Source: Dyadobacter sp. MSC1_007 (GTDB lineage: Bacteria > Bacteroidota > Bacteroidia > Cytophagales > Spirosomataceae). Taken from it: a DNA stretch of 64,000 nucleotides. The DNA lies in NCBI RefSeq assembly GCF_023667495.1, contig NZ_JAMOZL010000010.1:186001-250000 (forward strand), written 5' to 3'. A model generated the notes under the pieces. The model worked only from the letters and a program-made list of their open reading frames with translations, made no database searches and was not told the DNA's origin. The position numbers and the translations under genes are program-made. Within the stretch, counting starts at the first letter, position 1, and every line of letters starts with the position of its first letter. Shown here piece after piece: positions 26,234 through 35,740 of this stretch.

Positions 26234-26276
26234 CATTGCTTTGAAAAAGAACTGATTAAGGCATTTCCGATACGTT

Positions 26277-29200
26277 ATGGCAACAATTGAAGATTACGAG
26301 ATACTCGACGAACTACTTTATCGGCAAACCAGGTCGGTGGTACGGGCAACCCGCCATTCGGAGCCGATAATCCTGAAAATCGGACGGTTCACAGCATTCA
26401 ATGATCCGGTGCATAAAAGGATAGTCCAAGAGTTTGAATTCGGGAAGACCTTTCAATTTCACAATATATTAAACTATCGGAGCCTTTTAACAACCGAAAA
26501 CTCGGTCCTCGTTGAGATGGACGATTTTCATGGTGTGAGCCTGGAAACCTATCTGCAACAGAACCAGCCCGATACAGAGTCGGCCATCGCCATCGCCAGG
26601 GGATTGGCAGTGATCATCGAAGAGCTTCATTATTACGGCATTACACATTATGATCTGCGGCCCATCCACTTCCTGATTGATCTCACAACTTTGCAGGTAA
26701 GGCTTTTGGACCTTGGAACAGTCGCTAGCGGGTCCATTGCGTCGGAGGGTAATCAGGCCATGCATTCCCTGGCTGCTCTGGAATACAATGCACCCGAGCA
26801 AAGCGGGCTCATGGACGCCGTGCAGGATTTCAGGGTGGATTACTACCATTTGGGTGTGATTTTGTACCGCCTTTTTACTGGCAAATTACCGTTTGAAAGC
26901 ACTGACCCGAATGAACTTGTGCATGCGCATATGGCGCGGTCGGCTGTTTCACCGTCGGATCTGGCGCCGACGATCCCAGCTGTGGTATCGGAAATGATCC
27001 TGAAATTAATGTCTAAAAAGCCGGGCGAACGTTACCAGACAGGACGCGGCATACGCCATGATCTTGCAGAATACAAACATATTAGGGCTGTCGGGCAGCA
27101 AGATATTTCAGGGCATTTTGACCTGCCAAACCGGCTTTATGGCCGCGAGGAGGAGGTTAATGCCGTGCTCGGCGCATTCCAAAGAGTGGGGCAGGCCAAT
27201 GAGATCGTATTGATCTCGGGCAAGGCTGGTATCGGGAAATCTTCGCTGATCGCCGAAGCCGAAAGGGCCCTGGACCCGCAGAACGTCTTGTTTGTGAGAG
27301 GGAAATTCGACCAGTATGTGCAGAATATCCCTTTCGAAGCAGTGATAGAGGCATTTAAAGAGTTGGTCTGTAAGATATCATCAGAGGATAACGCCTATTG
27401 GAAAACAGCCATTCTAAACGCTGTCGGCCATTTTGGGAAGATTATTACGGATGTGATCCCTGAACTTGAAAAGGTAATAGGGGTGCAGCCGCCAGTTGAG
27501 GAGCTCACGCCTGTGGAGTCCCAGAACCGGTTTGTGAATGTCTTTACCAATTTTATCAATGTTTTTACGACTGCCGAGCGCCCGCTGGTCATTTTTCTTG
27601 ATGACCTGCAATGGGCCGACCGTTCGAGCCTGCGCTTTCTGGCTCGGGTAACGTACTCGGTAATGGGGACCAACCTGCTCATTATTGGGACCTACCGGGA
27701 TGATGAAGTGGGGGAAGGCCATTCGCTAAGAAGCGCGATCGCTGATCTGAAAGCTGCAAAGGCCAATCTGGTGCAGATCAGGCTCGACCCGCTGCATTTG
27801 GATGATATCATTGAAATTGTATCCGATACATTCTCCTGCCCGCCGCCGGTCGCGACGCCGCTGGCGCAGATTCTTTTGACACGGACGCTCGGTAATCCTT
27901 TTTTTGTCGGTGAAACGCTTGCAGACCTCCACCAGCAGGGATTTCTGGAATATGATAGCGATCAGCGCAAATGGGTTTGGGATAGCAATCGCATTACCGG
28001 CTACGCGCTGTCTGATTCTTCCCTGGAATTACTGGCATTGAAAATCGGCAACCTTGGCGAAAGGACGCGCAATGCATTGACCACCGCTTCATGCATCGGC
28101 TCTGTTTTCGAGCTGATTACCCTTTCGGCATTGAGCGATAAAACGCCGCAGGAAATGCAGGACGACTTGCGGGAAGCACTGACGGAGAATCTGATCAGCC
28201 CAGCGCACGACAGGCGGGAGCGGAGTCTGGCGACCGGTCGCTACCGTTTTGTCCACGACCAGGTGCAGCAGGCTGCTTATAACCTGTTGGCAGGAGACGA
28301 AAGGGACGCGTTGCACGTCGAAATCGGCTATTTTTTGCTCGACCGTCTGACGGCCGCCCAGAGACAAGACCGGCTTTTTGAAATCGTTAACCATCTAAAC
28401 CACCATTCCGGGTTTTTTGAACCGGCGCAGGAACGTTACCGCATCGCAGCCCTGAACCTCGATGCAGGCAACAAAGCCAAGGCGTCCGCCGCTTATTCGG
28501 TGGCATTGGCTTACTTCAAGAAGGGGACGGAAATGCTTGTTCCCCAGGATTGGCAGGACGCGTACCCGCTGACATTGGACTTGCAGCTGCATTATGCAGA
28601 AAGCGCTTACCTGGCCAGTGAGCCCGAGGTTTGCCTGCAAGTTTCGGATGAAGTGCTGAAATATGCGAAAGGGATTGAAGACCGTGCTAAAATTCATCAG
28701 ATACGCATTCAATGCTTTATTTTCAATGAAGAAACGGACAAGGCGTTCGAACTTTCGCTGAGCGTTTTGGACGAACTGGGCATCCGGTTCCCGCGTGACC
28801 CGGGGAATATGCACGTGATGAGCGCGTACCTAAGGTCTAAATGGCATTTACGCGGCAGGAAGATTGCCGACTTGGAACATCTGCCCGCCATGACGGATAT
28901 GCAAATGCAGGTTGCGATGCAGATCCTGCAAAATATTACTGCGATCGTTTTCTCAAAATCTTCGGCCATGTATGCGCTGATGGTGATGAAAATGGTCGAA
29001 TTATCAGTCAAATACGGGAATTCGCCCGAGTCGGCGATTACGTATGCGACTTATGGTGCGATATTGAATGCAATTGAGGGCGACCGTGATGCTTGTTACC
29101 GGTTTGGTCAGCTCTCGCTGCGGCTTGCTGCTTCGATAGGCAGCGGTGCGGCACGAAACCGTGCGGTGCTGGTTTACAATATTGTGAACCGGCCTTCCGG

Positions 29201-31859
29201 GGAGCTAATGAACAACTCGCTCGAACCTTTGCGCAATGCCTATCAGACGGGCGTCGAAATGGGTGATGTCGAATATTGCTCCTACGCGTCGAGCTCGTAT
29301 AGTTTTCACCTTTTACTTTCTGGCAAAAACCTTCATTGGGTGCTGGAAGAAATGCTCAGGTTCCGTTTTCTGCCCCGGTCGCTATCGAAAAAAGAGGTGT
29401 CGCATCATAACGAGCCGCTGATCCAGGTGGTTTGCAATCTGCTGAACGAGAGCGATGCCCCGGAAAGCTTACTAGGTGTTTATTTTGATGAAGGGGAAGA
29501 TTATGAAGCTATTTTAAATCTGCCTGATAAATCGAGGATATTTGCCTGTTTCACTTACAAATTGATGTTGGCCTACCTTGCGGGGCATTACACAAAAGGG
29601 ATTGAACTGGCTGGCAGGGCCCTCGATTTTCATGATAGCATCAGAGGCACACTCTTTGAACCATTGTACGCTTTTTTTGACGGTCTATCGCATATAGGCG
29701 CTTACCGGGCAGGCCGCGGTGACCGTGGTTTGCTCAAAAAAGGCATTGTGCAGATGAAAAAGCTCCGCAAGCTGGCGAGTCAGGTGCCCGTCAATTTTGA
29801 GCACCGCTATTACCTGCTTGAAGCCGAGCTGCATGCGGTAAATGGCCGGGGAGAGCGTGCTGTATTGTTTTATGATAAATCGATAAAAACGGCGCTGGAA
29901 CATGGCCATGTTCATGAAGCGGCACTTGCTAATGAGCTTTCGGGCCGCTATTGGGCTGGTAATGGTCAAACTAAAATGGCGGCAGTTTACCTGACGGCTG
30001 CATTGGAAGGTTACCTGGAATGGGGGTGTGGATTAAAGTCTGAACAGTTGTTGCGGGATTTCCCTGAAATCTTGTCCGATAAGCCGGTGATGAAACATCC
30101 GGTAGGGGACGTATCAGGTGATGCCGGGGCTGTCAATCTGGATTTGTCGACATTAATGAAAGTTTCGACAGCCATTTCCAGTGAAGTGGTTTTTGGTAAA
30201 CTGATGGATAAACTCATGCAGTTTGCCATCGAAAATGCAGGAGCGCAGTCCGGCTATTTCATTCTGGATTGGGGTGGTGAGCTGGTTATTGAAGCGCAGC
30301 GTTCGGTATTTGATCAGGAAAGTGATATCCGAAAAATACCGCTGAACGAATCCGATCAGGTACCGGCCAGCATTGTAGCGCACGTTTTCCAAGCTAAGAA
30401 CGAAGTCGTTTTGCAGGATGCTATGACGAGTACCGAGTTCAAAAATGACCCTGCCGTAACTAGGCGCGAAATTCGTTCCGCATTATGCATAGCTGCATTG
30501 AACCAGGGAAAAGTAGTAGGCGTGCTTTATCTTGAAAACAACCTTGCTACCGGGGCTTTTACCAGCGAACGGGTACAGCTGCTCAGGCTGCTTTCCGGGC
30601 AGATCGCCGTGGCGATCGAGAATGCCATTTTGTACGAAAAGCTGGAACAGAAAGTCGCGGTGCGAACGGCAGAGATCCAGGTTCAAAAGCAGCAGATCGA
30701 GCGTCAGAAGCTATTGATCGAAGAAAAATCCAGGTATAAGGAGCAATTTTTTGCCAATATGAGCCACGAGATCCGCACGCCAATGACGGCCATTCTGGGC
30801 ATGTCGGAACTGCTTTTTGATACAACACTCAATACAAAACAGCTTGAATACGCGAAAGGCATTCGCTATTCTTCCGAAAACCTGCTGGCGATCATCAACG
30901 ACATTCTGGATTACTCCAAAATTGAAGCCGGTAAGTTTTCATTTGTCGACAAACCTTTCCAGATCCGTGACAGGATGGAGCGGCTAGGCTATATTTTACG
31001 TGGTATTTCGGATGAAAAAGGCTTGCGTTTAGACATTAATGTGGATCCTGAAGTGCGCCCGCAATTGATCGGCGACCCGGTAAGGCTCCATCAAATCCTG
31101 CTGAACCTCGCCGGGAATGCTATTAAGTTTACCGATCGCGGTTCGGTGTCGATCAGTGCCTCGGTTGTTTCCGAGGAAAATGGGAAGCAAGAATTGCATT
31201 TCAATGTTGCAGATACAGGTATGGGCATTGCCGAAGACAAACTCGAATATATTTTTGAAACATTTACCAGGATCGACGAAGAGCTTGCGGGAAAACAGTC
31301 GGGTACCGGCTTGGGGCTATTTATTGCTAAAAAGCTGGTGGAAGAGCAGGGCGGGGCGATGGAGGTGAAGAGTAAACTTGGGGAAGGTTCGCAGTTTGGC
31401 TTTACATTGACTTTTGAAATATGCGGGTCGGAACAAGCGCAGGAGCGGGAAGACGAGGATCAGGCCCTGGATGGCGTGAAGGTGCTGCTGGTGGAGGATA
31501 ACCTTTTTAACCAGGTTGTAGCAGAAGAAACGCTGAAAAAAATCATCAGTAATGCCAAAGTAACAATTGCGGACAATGGGCAGATTGCTTTGGAAAAACT
31601 CGCGTCGGATAGTTTTGATATTGTTCTGATGGATGTAAAAATGCCGGTTATGGATGGTTATCAGGCGACCCGACACATCCGGCAGACAGACCTTGTAAAA
31701 AACATCCCGATACTGGCCTTCACATCGAATGCGAATCCGGCCGAAGCGCAGAAATGCCGCGACGCCGGGATGGACGATTACCTGACCAAGCCGATCGAGA
31801 TTAAAAAACTAAAACAAAAAATCGGGAAACTGCTGCGGCTGCAACGGGAGAATGCGTGA
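26277..31859 (+). CDS. Hybrid signalling protein: kinase-like, AAA ATPase, GAF, histidine kinase, receiver
   Basis: The protein has 1860 residues. Residues 1-270 form a Ser/Thr kinase fold with lysine in IILKIGRF, HYDLRPIHFLID in place of HRDLKPxN, and DLG in place of DFG. The predicted ATPase follows, with Walker A SGKAGIGKSS (about 315-325) and Walker B LVIFLDDLQWAD (about 437-448). A long helical TPR-like region spans about 700-1250 and a GAF domain about 1290-1450. A coiled coil leads to HisKA with phospho-acceptor His1497 in NMSHEIRTPM, then HATPase (GNAIKFTDRG, GTGLGLFIAKKL) and a C-terminal receiver with Asp1786 in VLMDVKMPVMDG. It resembles known trifunctional kinase/ATPase/histidine kinase proteins. 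Its Hpt and response regulator partners are encoded convergently next door. Confidence 0.9.
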   Translation: MATIEDYEILDELLYRQTRSVVRATRHSEPIILKIGRFTAFNDPVHKRIVQEFEFGKTFQFHNILNYRSLLTTENSVLVEMDDFHGVSLETYLQQNQPDTESAIAIARGLAVIIEELHYYGITHYDLRPIHFLIDLTTLQVRLLDLGTVASGSIASEGNQAMHSLAALEYNAPEQSGLMDAVQDFRVDYYHLGVILYRLFTGKLPFESTDPNELVHAHMARSAVSPSDLAPTIPAVVSEMILKLMSKKPGERYQTGRGIRHDLAEYKHIRAVGQQDISGHFDLPNRLYGREEEVNAVLGAFQRVGQANEIVLISGKAGIGKSSLIAEAERALDPQNVLFVRGKFDQYVQNIPFEAVIEAFKELVCKISSEDNAYWKTAILNAVGHFGKIITDVIPELEKVIGVQPPVEELTPVESQNRFVNVFTNFINVFTTAERPLVIFLDDLQWADRSSLRFLARVTYSVMGTNLLIIGTYRDDEVGEGHSLRSAIADLKAAKANLVQIRLDPLHLDDIIEIVSDTFSCPPPVATPLAQILLTRTLGNPFFVGETLADLHQQGFLEYDSDQRKWVWDSNRITGYALSDSSLELLALKIGNLGERTRNALTTASCIGSVFELITLSALSDKTPQEMQDDLREALTENLISPAHDRRERSLATGRYRFVHDQVQQAAYNLLAGDERDALHVEIGYFLLDRLTAAQRQDRLFEIVNHLNHHSGFFEPAQERYRIAALNLDAGNKAKASAAYSVALAYFKKGTEMLVPQDWQDAYPLTLDLQLHYAESAYLASEPEVCLQVSDEVLKYAKGIEDRAKIHQIRIQCFIFNEETDKAFELSLSVLDELGIRFPRDPGNMHVMSAYLRSKWHLRGRKIADLEHLPAMTDMQMQVAMQILQNITAIVFSKSSAMYALMVMKMVELSVKYGNSPESAITYATYGAILNAIEGDRDACYRFGQLSLRLAASIGSGAARNRAVLVYNIVNRPSGELMNNSLEPLRNAYQTGVEMGDVEYCSYASSSYSFHLLLSGKNLHWVLEEMLRFRFLPRSLSKKEVSHHNEPLIQVVCNLLNESDAPESLLGVYFDEGEDYEAILNLPDKSRIFACFTYKLMLAYLAGHYTKGIELAGRALDFHDSIRGTLFEPLYAFFDGLSHIGAYRAGRGDRGLLKKGIVQMKKLRKLASQVPVNFEHRYYLLEAELHAVNGRGERAVLFYDKSIKTALEHGHVHEAALANELSGRYWAGNGQTKMAAVYLTAALEGYLEWGCGLKSEQLLRDFPEILSDKPVMKHPVGDVSGDAGAVNLDLSTLMKVSTAISSEVVFGKLMDKLMQFAIENAGAQSGYFILDWGGELVIEAQRSVFDQESDIRKIPLNESDQVPASIVAHVFQAKNEVVLQDAMTSTEFKNDPAVTRREIRSALCIAALNQGKVVGVLYLENNLATGAFTSERVQLLRLLSGQIAVAIENAILYEKLEQKVAVRTAEIQVQKQQIERQKLLIEEKSRYKEQFFANMSHEIRTPMTAILGMSELLFDTTLNTKQLEYAKGIRYSSENLLAIINDILDYSKIEAGKFSFVDKPFQIRDRMERLGYILRGISDEKGLRLDINVDPEVRPQLIGDPVRLHQILLNLAGNAIKFTDRGSVSISASVVSEENGKQELHFNVADTGMGIAEDKLEYIFETFTRIDEELAGKQSGTGLGLFIAKKLVEEQGGAMEVKSKLGEGSQFGFTLTFEICGSEQAQEREDEDQALDGVKVLLVEDNLFNQVVAEETLKKIISNAKVTIADNGQIALEKLASDSFDIVLMDVKMPVMDGYQATRHIRQTDLVKNIPILAFTSNANPAEAQKCRDAGMDDYLTKPIEIKKLKQKIGKLLRLQRENA

Positions 31860-31876
31860 GCTCATGATGAACGCAT

Positions 31877-32200
31877 TCAGAAAGCGGGAAATTCAGCATT
31901 CCAGAATGCATTGAAAGCTGTGAGAAAATTGTCGATACGGGAAGGAATGGATGCTGTTTCGCCGTTGTCGACGTCTTCCTCCATGGACCGCATTTGCTCA
32001 GCGAAGTCGGTTAGTCCCACATAGGTGAATTGTGTTTTGAGGCTGTGGAGTGCCGTGGAAAGCGATTCCCATTCCCCGTCGGCGCAAAGTGATGAGAGGC
32101 TGGCGACTTGTACCGGTACCTGGCTTTTAAATATTTGAACAAAGTGGCTGACCAGTTTTTCGTCGCCACCCATTAAGTTTTGCAACAGGGTAAGGTCCAT
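31877..32200 (-). CDS. Hpt phosphotransfer protein
   Basis: The protein has 107 residues and is an all-helical Hpt domain. The phospho-acceptor histidine lies in STALHSLKTQFTYVGL (about residues 49-64), followed by an acidic helix DFAEQMRSMEEDV. Hpt proteins shuttle phosphate from the receiver of a hybrid kinase to a final response regulator. The ATG overlaps the stop of the OmpR-type gene by one base (TAATG), so the two are translationally coupled. The convergent hybrid kinase ends 17 bp away. Together they supply every step of a phosphorelay. Confidence 0.88.
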   Translation of the reverse strand: MDLTLLQNLMGGDEKLVSHFVQIFKSQVPVQVASLSSLCADGEWESLSTALHSLKTQFTYVGLTDFAEQMRSMEEDVDNGETASIPSRIDNFLTAFNAFWNAEFPAF

Positions 32201-32904
32201 TATCCTGCGGTATTTGATTTGCAGATGAGTTTGTACCCTTCGCCGTGGAGGTTCAGGATTTCAACCGAAGGCTCGGCTTTGAGTAATTTGCGCAGTTTGC
32301 TCACATATACATTGAGGCTGTAACCGCGGTAATGCTCTTCATCACCCCAAATTCCCATCATTGCGGCGTCCCTGGTAAGAACCTTATCCTGATACTGGCA
32401 GAAAAGTTGCAGCAGCTTGGATTCGATGGAAGTAAGTTTGATTGTATCACCGGACACCGTCAGTTCACGCAGCTCCGGATCGAACTTTGAATGTCCCCAT
32501 TGGAACTGGCGCACCTTCGTCGCGGTTTGCTGGACTTTCACGCGTTTCAATATAGCTTTGATCCGCAGGTAGAGTTCTTCCATACTGAAAGGTTTGGTCA
32601 GGTAATCGTCCGCACCGAGCATCAGGCCTTTGATTTTATCTTCTTTTAAAGACTGACCTGTCAGGAAAATGATGGGTATGGTTTCATCCAATTCCTTGAT
32701 TTCTTCCGCCAGTGTGAAGCCGTCTTTTTTTGGCATTTTGATATCCAAAACACACAGGTCGAACGAATGGGACTTAAATGCTGTGAGTCCGGCCTGGCCG
32801 TCATGTTTCAGGATGACGCGGCAGCCCTTCATTTCGAGGTATTCCTTTGTTAATTCACTGTATTGTACTTCATCGTCGATGAGCAGTAAAACGGGCTCTT
32901 CCAT
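32200..32904 (-). CDS. OmpR-family response regulator
   Basis: The protein has 234 residues from the start MEEPVLLLIDDEVQY; an in-frame ATG at 32961 would add 19 atypical residues. The receiver domain has DDE near the start, Asp in FDLCVLDIKMPKKDGF, a conserved threonine in IIFLTGQSL and a lysine in DYLTKPFS. The C-terminal winged helix (about 130-230) has LTSIESKLLQLFCQYQDKVLTR and YSLNVYVSKLRKLLKAEP, typical for OmpR/PhoB DNA-binding domains. It is the likely end point of the phosphorelay fed by the 1860-residue kinase through the Hpt protein encoded right behind it. Targets are unknown. Confidence 0.93.
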   Translation of the reverse strand: MEEPVLLLIDDEVQYSELTKEYLEMKGCRVILKHDGQAGLTAFKSHSFDLCVLDIKMPKKDGFTLAEEIKELDETIPIIFLTGQSLKEDKIKGLMLGADDYLTKPFSMEELYLRIKAILKRVKVQQTATKVRQFQWGHSKFDPELRELTVSGDTIKLTSIESKLLQLFCQYQDKVLTRDAAMMGIWGDEEHYRGYSLNVYVSKLRKLLKAEPSVEILNLHGEGYKLICKSNTAG

Positions 32905-33041
32905 AGAGATAGAATAGGATTGTTGAGCAATTGACGGGAAGGAGGGGAGAAAACCTGGCAATAATAATCATGTCGCCGGGTTTTCACAAGTACATATTCT
33001 TTAGCGGCATTGCGCCAAAAAAGTCTGGCCCTTTTTAGCCG

Positions 33042-35240
33042 TCAATAGCAATCCATGAGGACCTGTCCTCTCGACTGATAATAGCTCACACTTTTGCCTA
33101 ACCGGGTCATGCAAATGCCTTCCAGCAGCGCTATGACGTCATTTTGCATGGAAAGCGAGCCGCACAGCATGATGGCGCCTTGGTTGCCCAAGACTTCCGC
33201 CACAAATGCCTCGTCCCGGCTAAGGAGATGCTTCACATGCTGCTTTTCAGCTTCCCGCGAGTAGGCCACGTGCAGGCCGGCGAGCTTACCATCCGCCGTG
33301 TTTTGCCCGATGGCATCACGGTACAATGCAAACGATGCCTGGTCACGGAATCCGCAATAGAGGTGGCAATCTGTATTTTCCGCCCGTTGCTGGTCGATCA
33401 TGCCCAAGAATGGCGCAATGCCGGTGCCATTAGAGACCATGATCACAGGTGCAGTCGTTTCGGGGAAATGGAAATGCTGGTTATTGACAATGTGGCCATT
33501 AATGACGTCACCCGTGCCGAGTTTGTAAAGGTATTCGGAACCGAGGCCATTCTCGTGCAGCTTCACACTCAGCTGAATATCTTTTCCAACTTTACCAATT
33601 GAATACTGGCGCTCCCTATGGTCATTTGCCGGATAAATGGACAGCAGGTCGCCTGAGGTAAATTTAGCCCGCTGTTTTGGACGCAGCCGGATCAGAAATG
33701 ACTCTCCCGGGCCTGAAACGACTGTTTTATCAATAACAGTAAATGCACGCGCTTTTTCCGGCGGGGTCTGGATCAGGCCAGTTGCAAGCGTGAGCGGGAC
33801 TTCCGCATGTTGCGCCCAGGTGTTGGCCCATTCATCAAACTCGTCCGGTGATTTGTCATTTACAGTATGGATTTCGAGCATGGGCACCGCCCAGTTCTGT
33901 TTTGCCAAAATATGATCTACCTCAAATGCAAACTTGCAATAATCAGGGTAGCCGTGTGAACCAAAGCCTACGACGGAAAAGCGGACGGGGTTTGGCTGCG
34001 CGTGTTTTTCCAGCATTGATCCGAAGCGAACTGCGTTGGTAGGAGGGTTACCCAAGCCATACGTGGCCGTCATAACGACAATATGGGAAGCTTTTGGGAA
34101 AACCGAATAATTATTGAGCTCCGTAAGGTATGCGGACCGACCGGCGGCAATGAGTTGCTGACGGATCGCATTCGCGAAACCAAAAGTAGCGCCGTTTTCA
34201 GACCCTACCAGGATGATAAATTCGCTGTTCTCTGCGGTGTATTTGTTTTTGACACGTCCTGCCCGGCGTTTGAAAGTGATCGTAAAGCCGGAATAGATGA
34301 AAAAGAGGATATTCGCAGAAGCTATGGCCAGGATAATGGCCCATATTGCATTAGTGCGGCCGGTATGCAGGTCCAGGCTCAGTTCGGTAAGCAACGCGGC
34401 CGAAGGATATTTTACTTCTGTGAGAATATCACCTGTGATCTGGTTGACGGTCAGCTCTCTGTCTTTCAATTTAAGCGTATAATAATCCTCGGAATCTTCC
34501 GAGAACGGAAATTCAACTGACCTGACTTCCGCTAAATTGATCTTTTTAAATATCTCAAAATCAGATGCATTCTTCTCGGGGCTTGTTCGGATCTTGTCAA
34601 AATCTACATCGGACATTATTTGCTCTGTTTCAACAAGGCCGAAGCGTTCCAGTGAAAGATAAGTGCCGCTTAATGCAAGAATGAAGATTGGAATAAGCGA
34701 CAAGCGACCCAGGACAACATGGTAATATTGAGCGAAATTGTCGCGGATGATGCGGGTAAAAAAGCGTTTGACGCCACGCTGGCGCTGAATAATGAGAATA
34801 GTGCCCGAAATGGTGATCAGCAGCAGCAGAAAAGCTGCAATTCCGACGAAAAAGCGCCCGGCTTCATGCAGGAACAGCGAGCGGTGCAGGGCAGTTACCC
34901 ATTCAAAAAAGGCACTTTTGGCTTCGGGCGTGCCTAGTATTTTGCCGGTTTGCGGGTCGATGTACGCCAGGATCTGTTTGCCATTGTCATCACTTCCTTT
35001 GATTTGGACAAACTGGTTGGCGTCAACCGTTAGTTCACTGATCCCGGCATATTGCTTCCGCAGCAGCGGCAGAGTCTGTGAAAGCCTGGCTTCATTGAAA
35101 CTATCGGCGCGGAACGGCCGGATTTTCTCGGATATGGGTTGAAACGATAACAGGATGCCTGTTACCGATGCCAGCGTGAGCAAAATAAAAGAAGATACAG
35201 CCAATGCTAAATGGCTGTATCTCCATACCGAAATGGTCAT
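33042..35240 (-). CDS. PepSY membrane protein fused to flavodoxin / FAD-NAD(P)H reductase
   Basis: The protein has 732 residues. The N-terminal PepSY-type module has membrane spans at about 7-29, 130-150, 185-205 and 305-325, with HRSLFLHEAGRFFVG and HTGRTNAIWA, and a periplasmic loop between spans 1 and 2. A flavodoxin domain begins near 350 (ILVGSENGATFGFANAI, VMTATYGLGNPPTNA). A sulphite-reductase-like FAD/NAD(P) domain follows near 490-732 (RERQYSIGKV, PVIMVSNGTGIAPFLGMI, LMDCY at the end). Such fusions are thought to carry electrons from NAD(P)H across the inner membrane, often to reduce ferric iron. It is the third gene of an operon with DUF2271 and ankyrin proteins. Confidence 0.9.
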   Translation of the reverse strand: MTISVWRYSHLALAVSSFILLTLASVTGILLSFQPISEKIRPFRADSFNEARLSQTLPLLRKQYAGISELTVDANQFVQIKGSDDNGKQILAYIDPQTGKILGTPEAKSAFFEWVTALHRSLFLHEAGRFFVGIAAFLLLLITISGTILIIQRQRGVKRFFTRIIRDNFAQYYHVVLGRLSLIPIFILALSGTYLSLERFGLVETEQIMSDVDFDKIRTSPEKNASDFEIFKKINLAEVRSVEFPFSEDSEDYYTLKLKDRELTVNQITGDILTEVKYPSAALLTELSLDLHTGRTNAIWAIILAIASANILFFIYSGFTITFKRRAGRVKNKYTAENSEFIILVGSENGATFGFANAIRQQLIAAGRSAYLTELNNYSVFPKASHIVVMTATYGLGNPPTNAVRFGSMLEKHAQPNPVRFSVVGFGSHGYPDYCKFAFEVDHILAKQNWAVPMLEIHTVNDKSPDEFDEWANTWAQHAEVPLTLATGLIQTPPEKARAFTVIDKTVVSGPGESFLIRLRPKQRAKFTSGDLLSIYPANDHRERQYSIGKVGKDIQLSVKLHENGLGSEYLYKLGTGDVINGHIVNNQHFHFPETTAPVIMVSNGTGIAPFLGMIDQQRAENTDCHLYCGFRDQASFALYRDAIGQNTADGKLAGLHVAYSREAEKQHVKHLLSRDEAFVAEVLGNQGAIMLCGSLSMQNDVIALLEGICMTRLGKSVSYYQSRGQVLMDCY

Positions 35241-35246
35241 AAAGTA

Positions 35247-35735
35247 CTAGTTTGGGCTAAACCGGACGTAGCGGATATATCCCGTCCCGTCGGTCTTTGC
35301 GGAAAGCGCTTCGGTGGTTAGAGGTATTTCCAGGTCTTTGACAAAATATTGCTTGTCTTCCACCGAACTTTCAAACCTGAGCTTGTAACCCGCATTGATT
35401 TTGGCATTTTCGATCTCGAATACATTTACACTACGGTCGCCGCCGGTTACCGATGCACCTGTGATAGCAGCGATATTGGTGGGTTTTTTGGCAAATGCTT
35501 TATGCCATTCTTTCAAGCTGTTGTACCATTTTTTATCCGAACCCATTACATACAGCGTTTTGTCGTATGCATTTTTAGGGTTGATCAGCGAAACCACCAT
35601 ATAAGCACCTTCGCCCGTATAGTTGGTCATCTGGATCATGCATTTAAATTTACTGGTACCCTGAGCAAAAGTTGCTACTGGCCGGGCAAGCGTAAGCGCT
35701 ACGAAAAGGATTGTTGTTCTGAATAAAGCAGACAT
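35247..35735 (-). CDS. DUF2271 periplasmic protein
   Basis: The protein has 162 residues. The signal peptide covers about residues 1-24 (TTILFVALTLARPVATFAQ). The mature part has the DUF2271 features KCMIQMTNYTGEGAYMVV, YDKTLYVMGSDKKWYNSL and the C-terminal GTGYIRYVRF. Members sit beside PepSY flavoreductases in many Bacteroidota and are presumed periplasmic partners of that electron-transfer system; no reaction is established. The gene ends 6 bp before the PepSY gene and starts 5 bp after the ankyrin gene, so all three are clearly one operon. Confidence 0.85.
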   Translation of the reverse strand: MSALFRTTILFVALTLARPVATFAQGTSKFKCMIQMTNYTGEGAYMVVSLINPKNAYDKTLYVMGSDKKWYNSLKEWHKAFAKKPTNIAAITGASVTGGDRSVNVFEIENAKINAGYKLRFESSVEDKQYFVKDLEIPLTTEALSAKTDGTGYIRYVRFSPN

Positions 35736-35740
35736 GAAAG

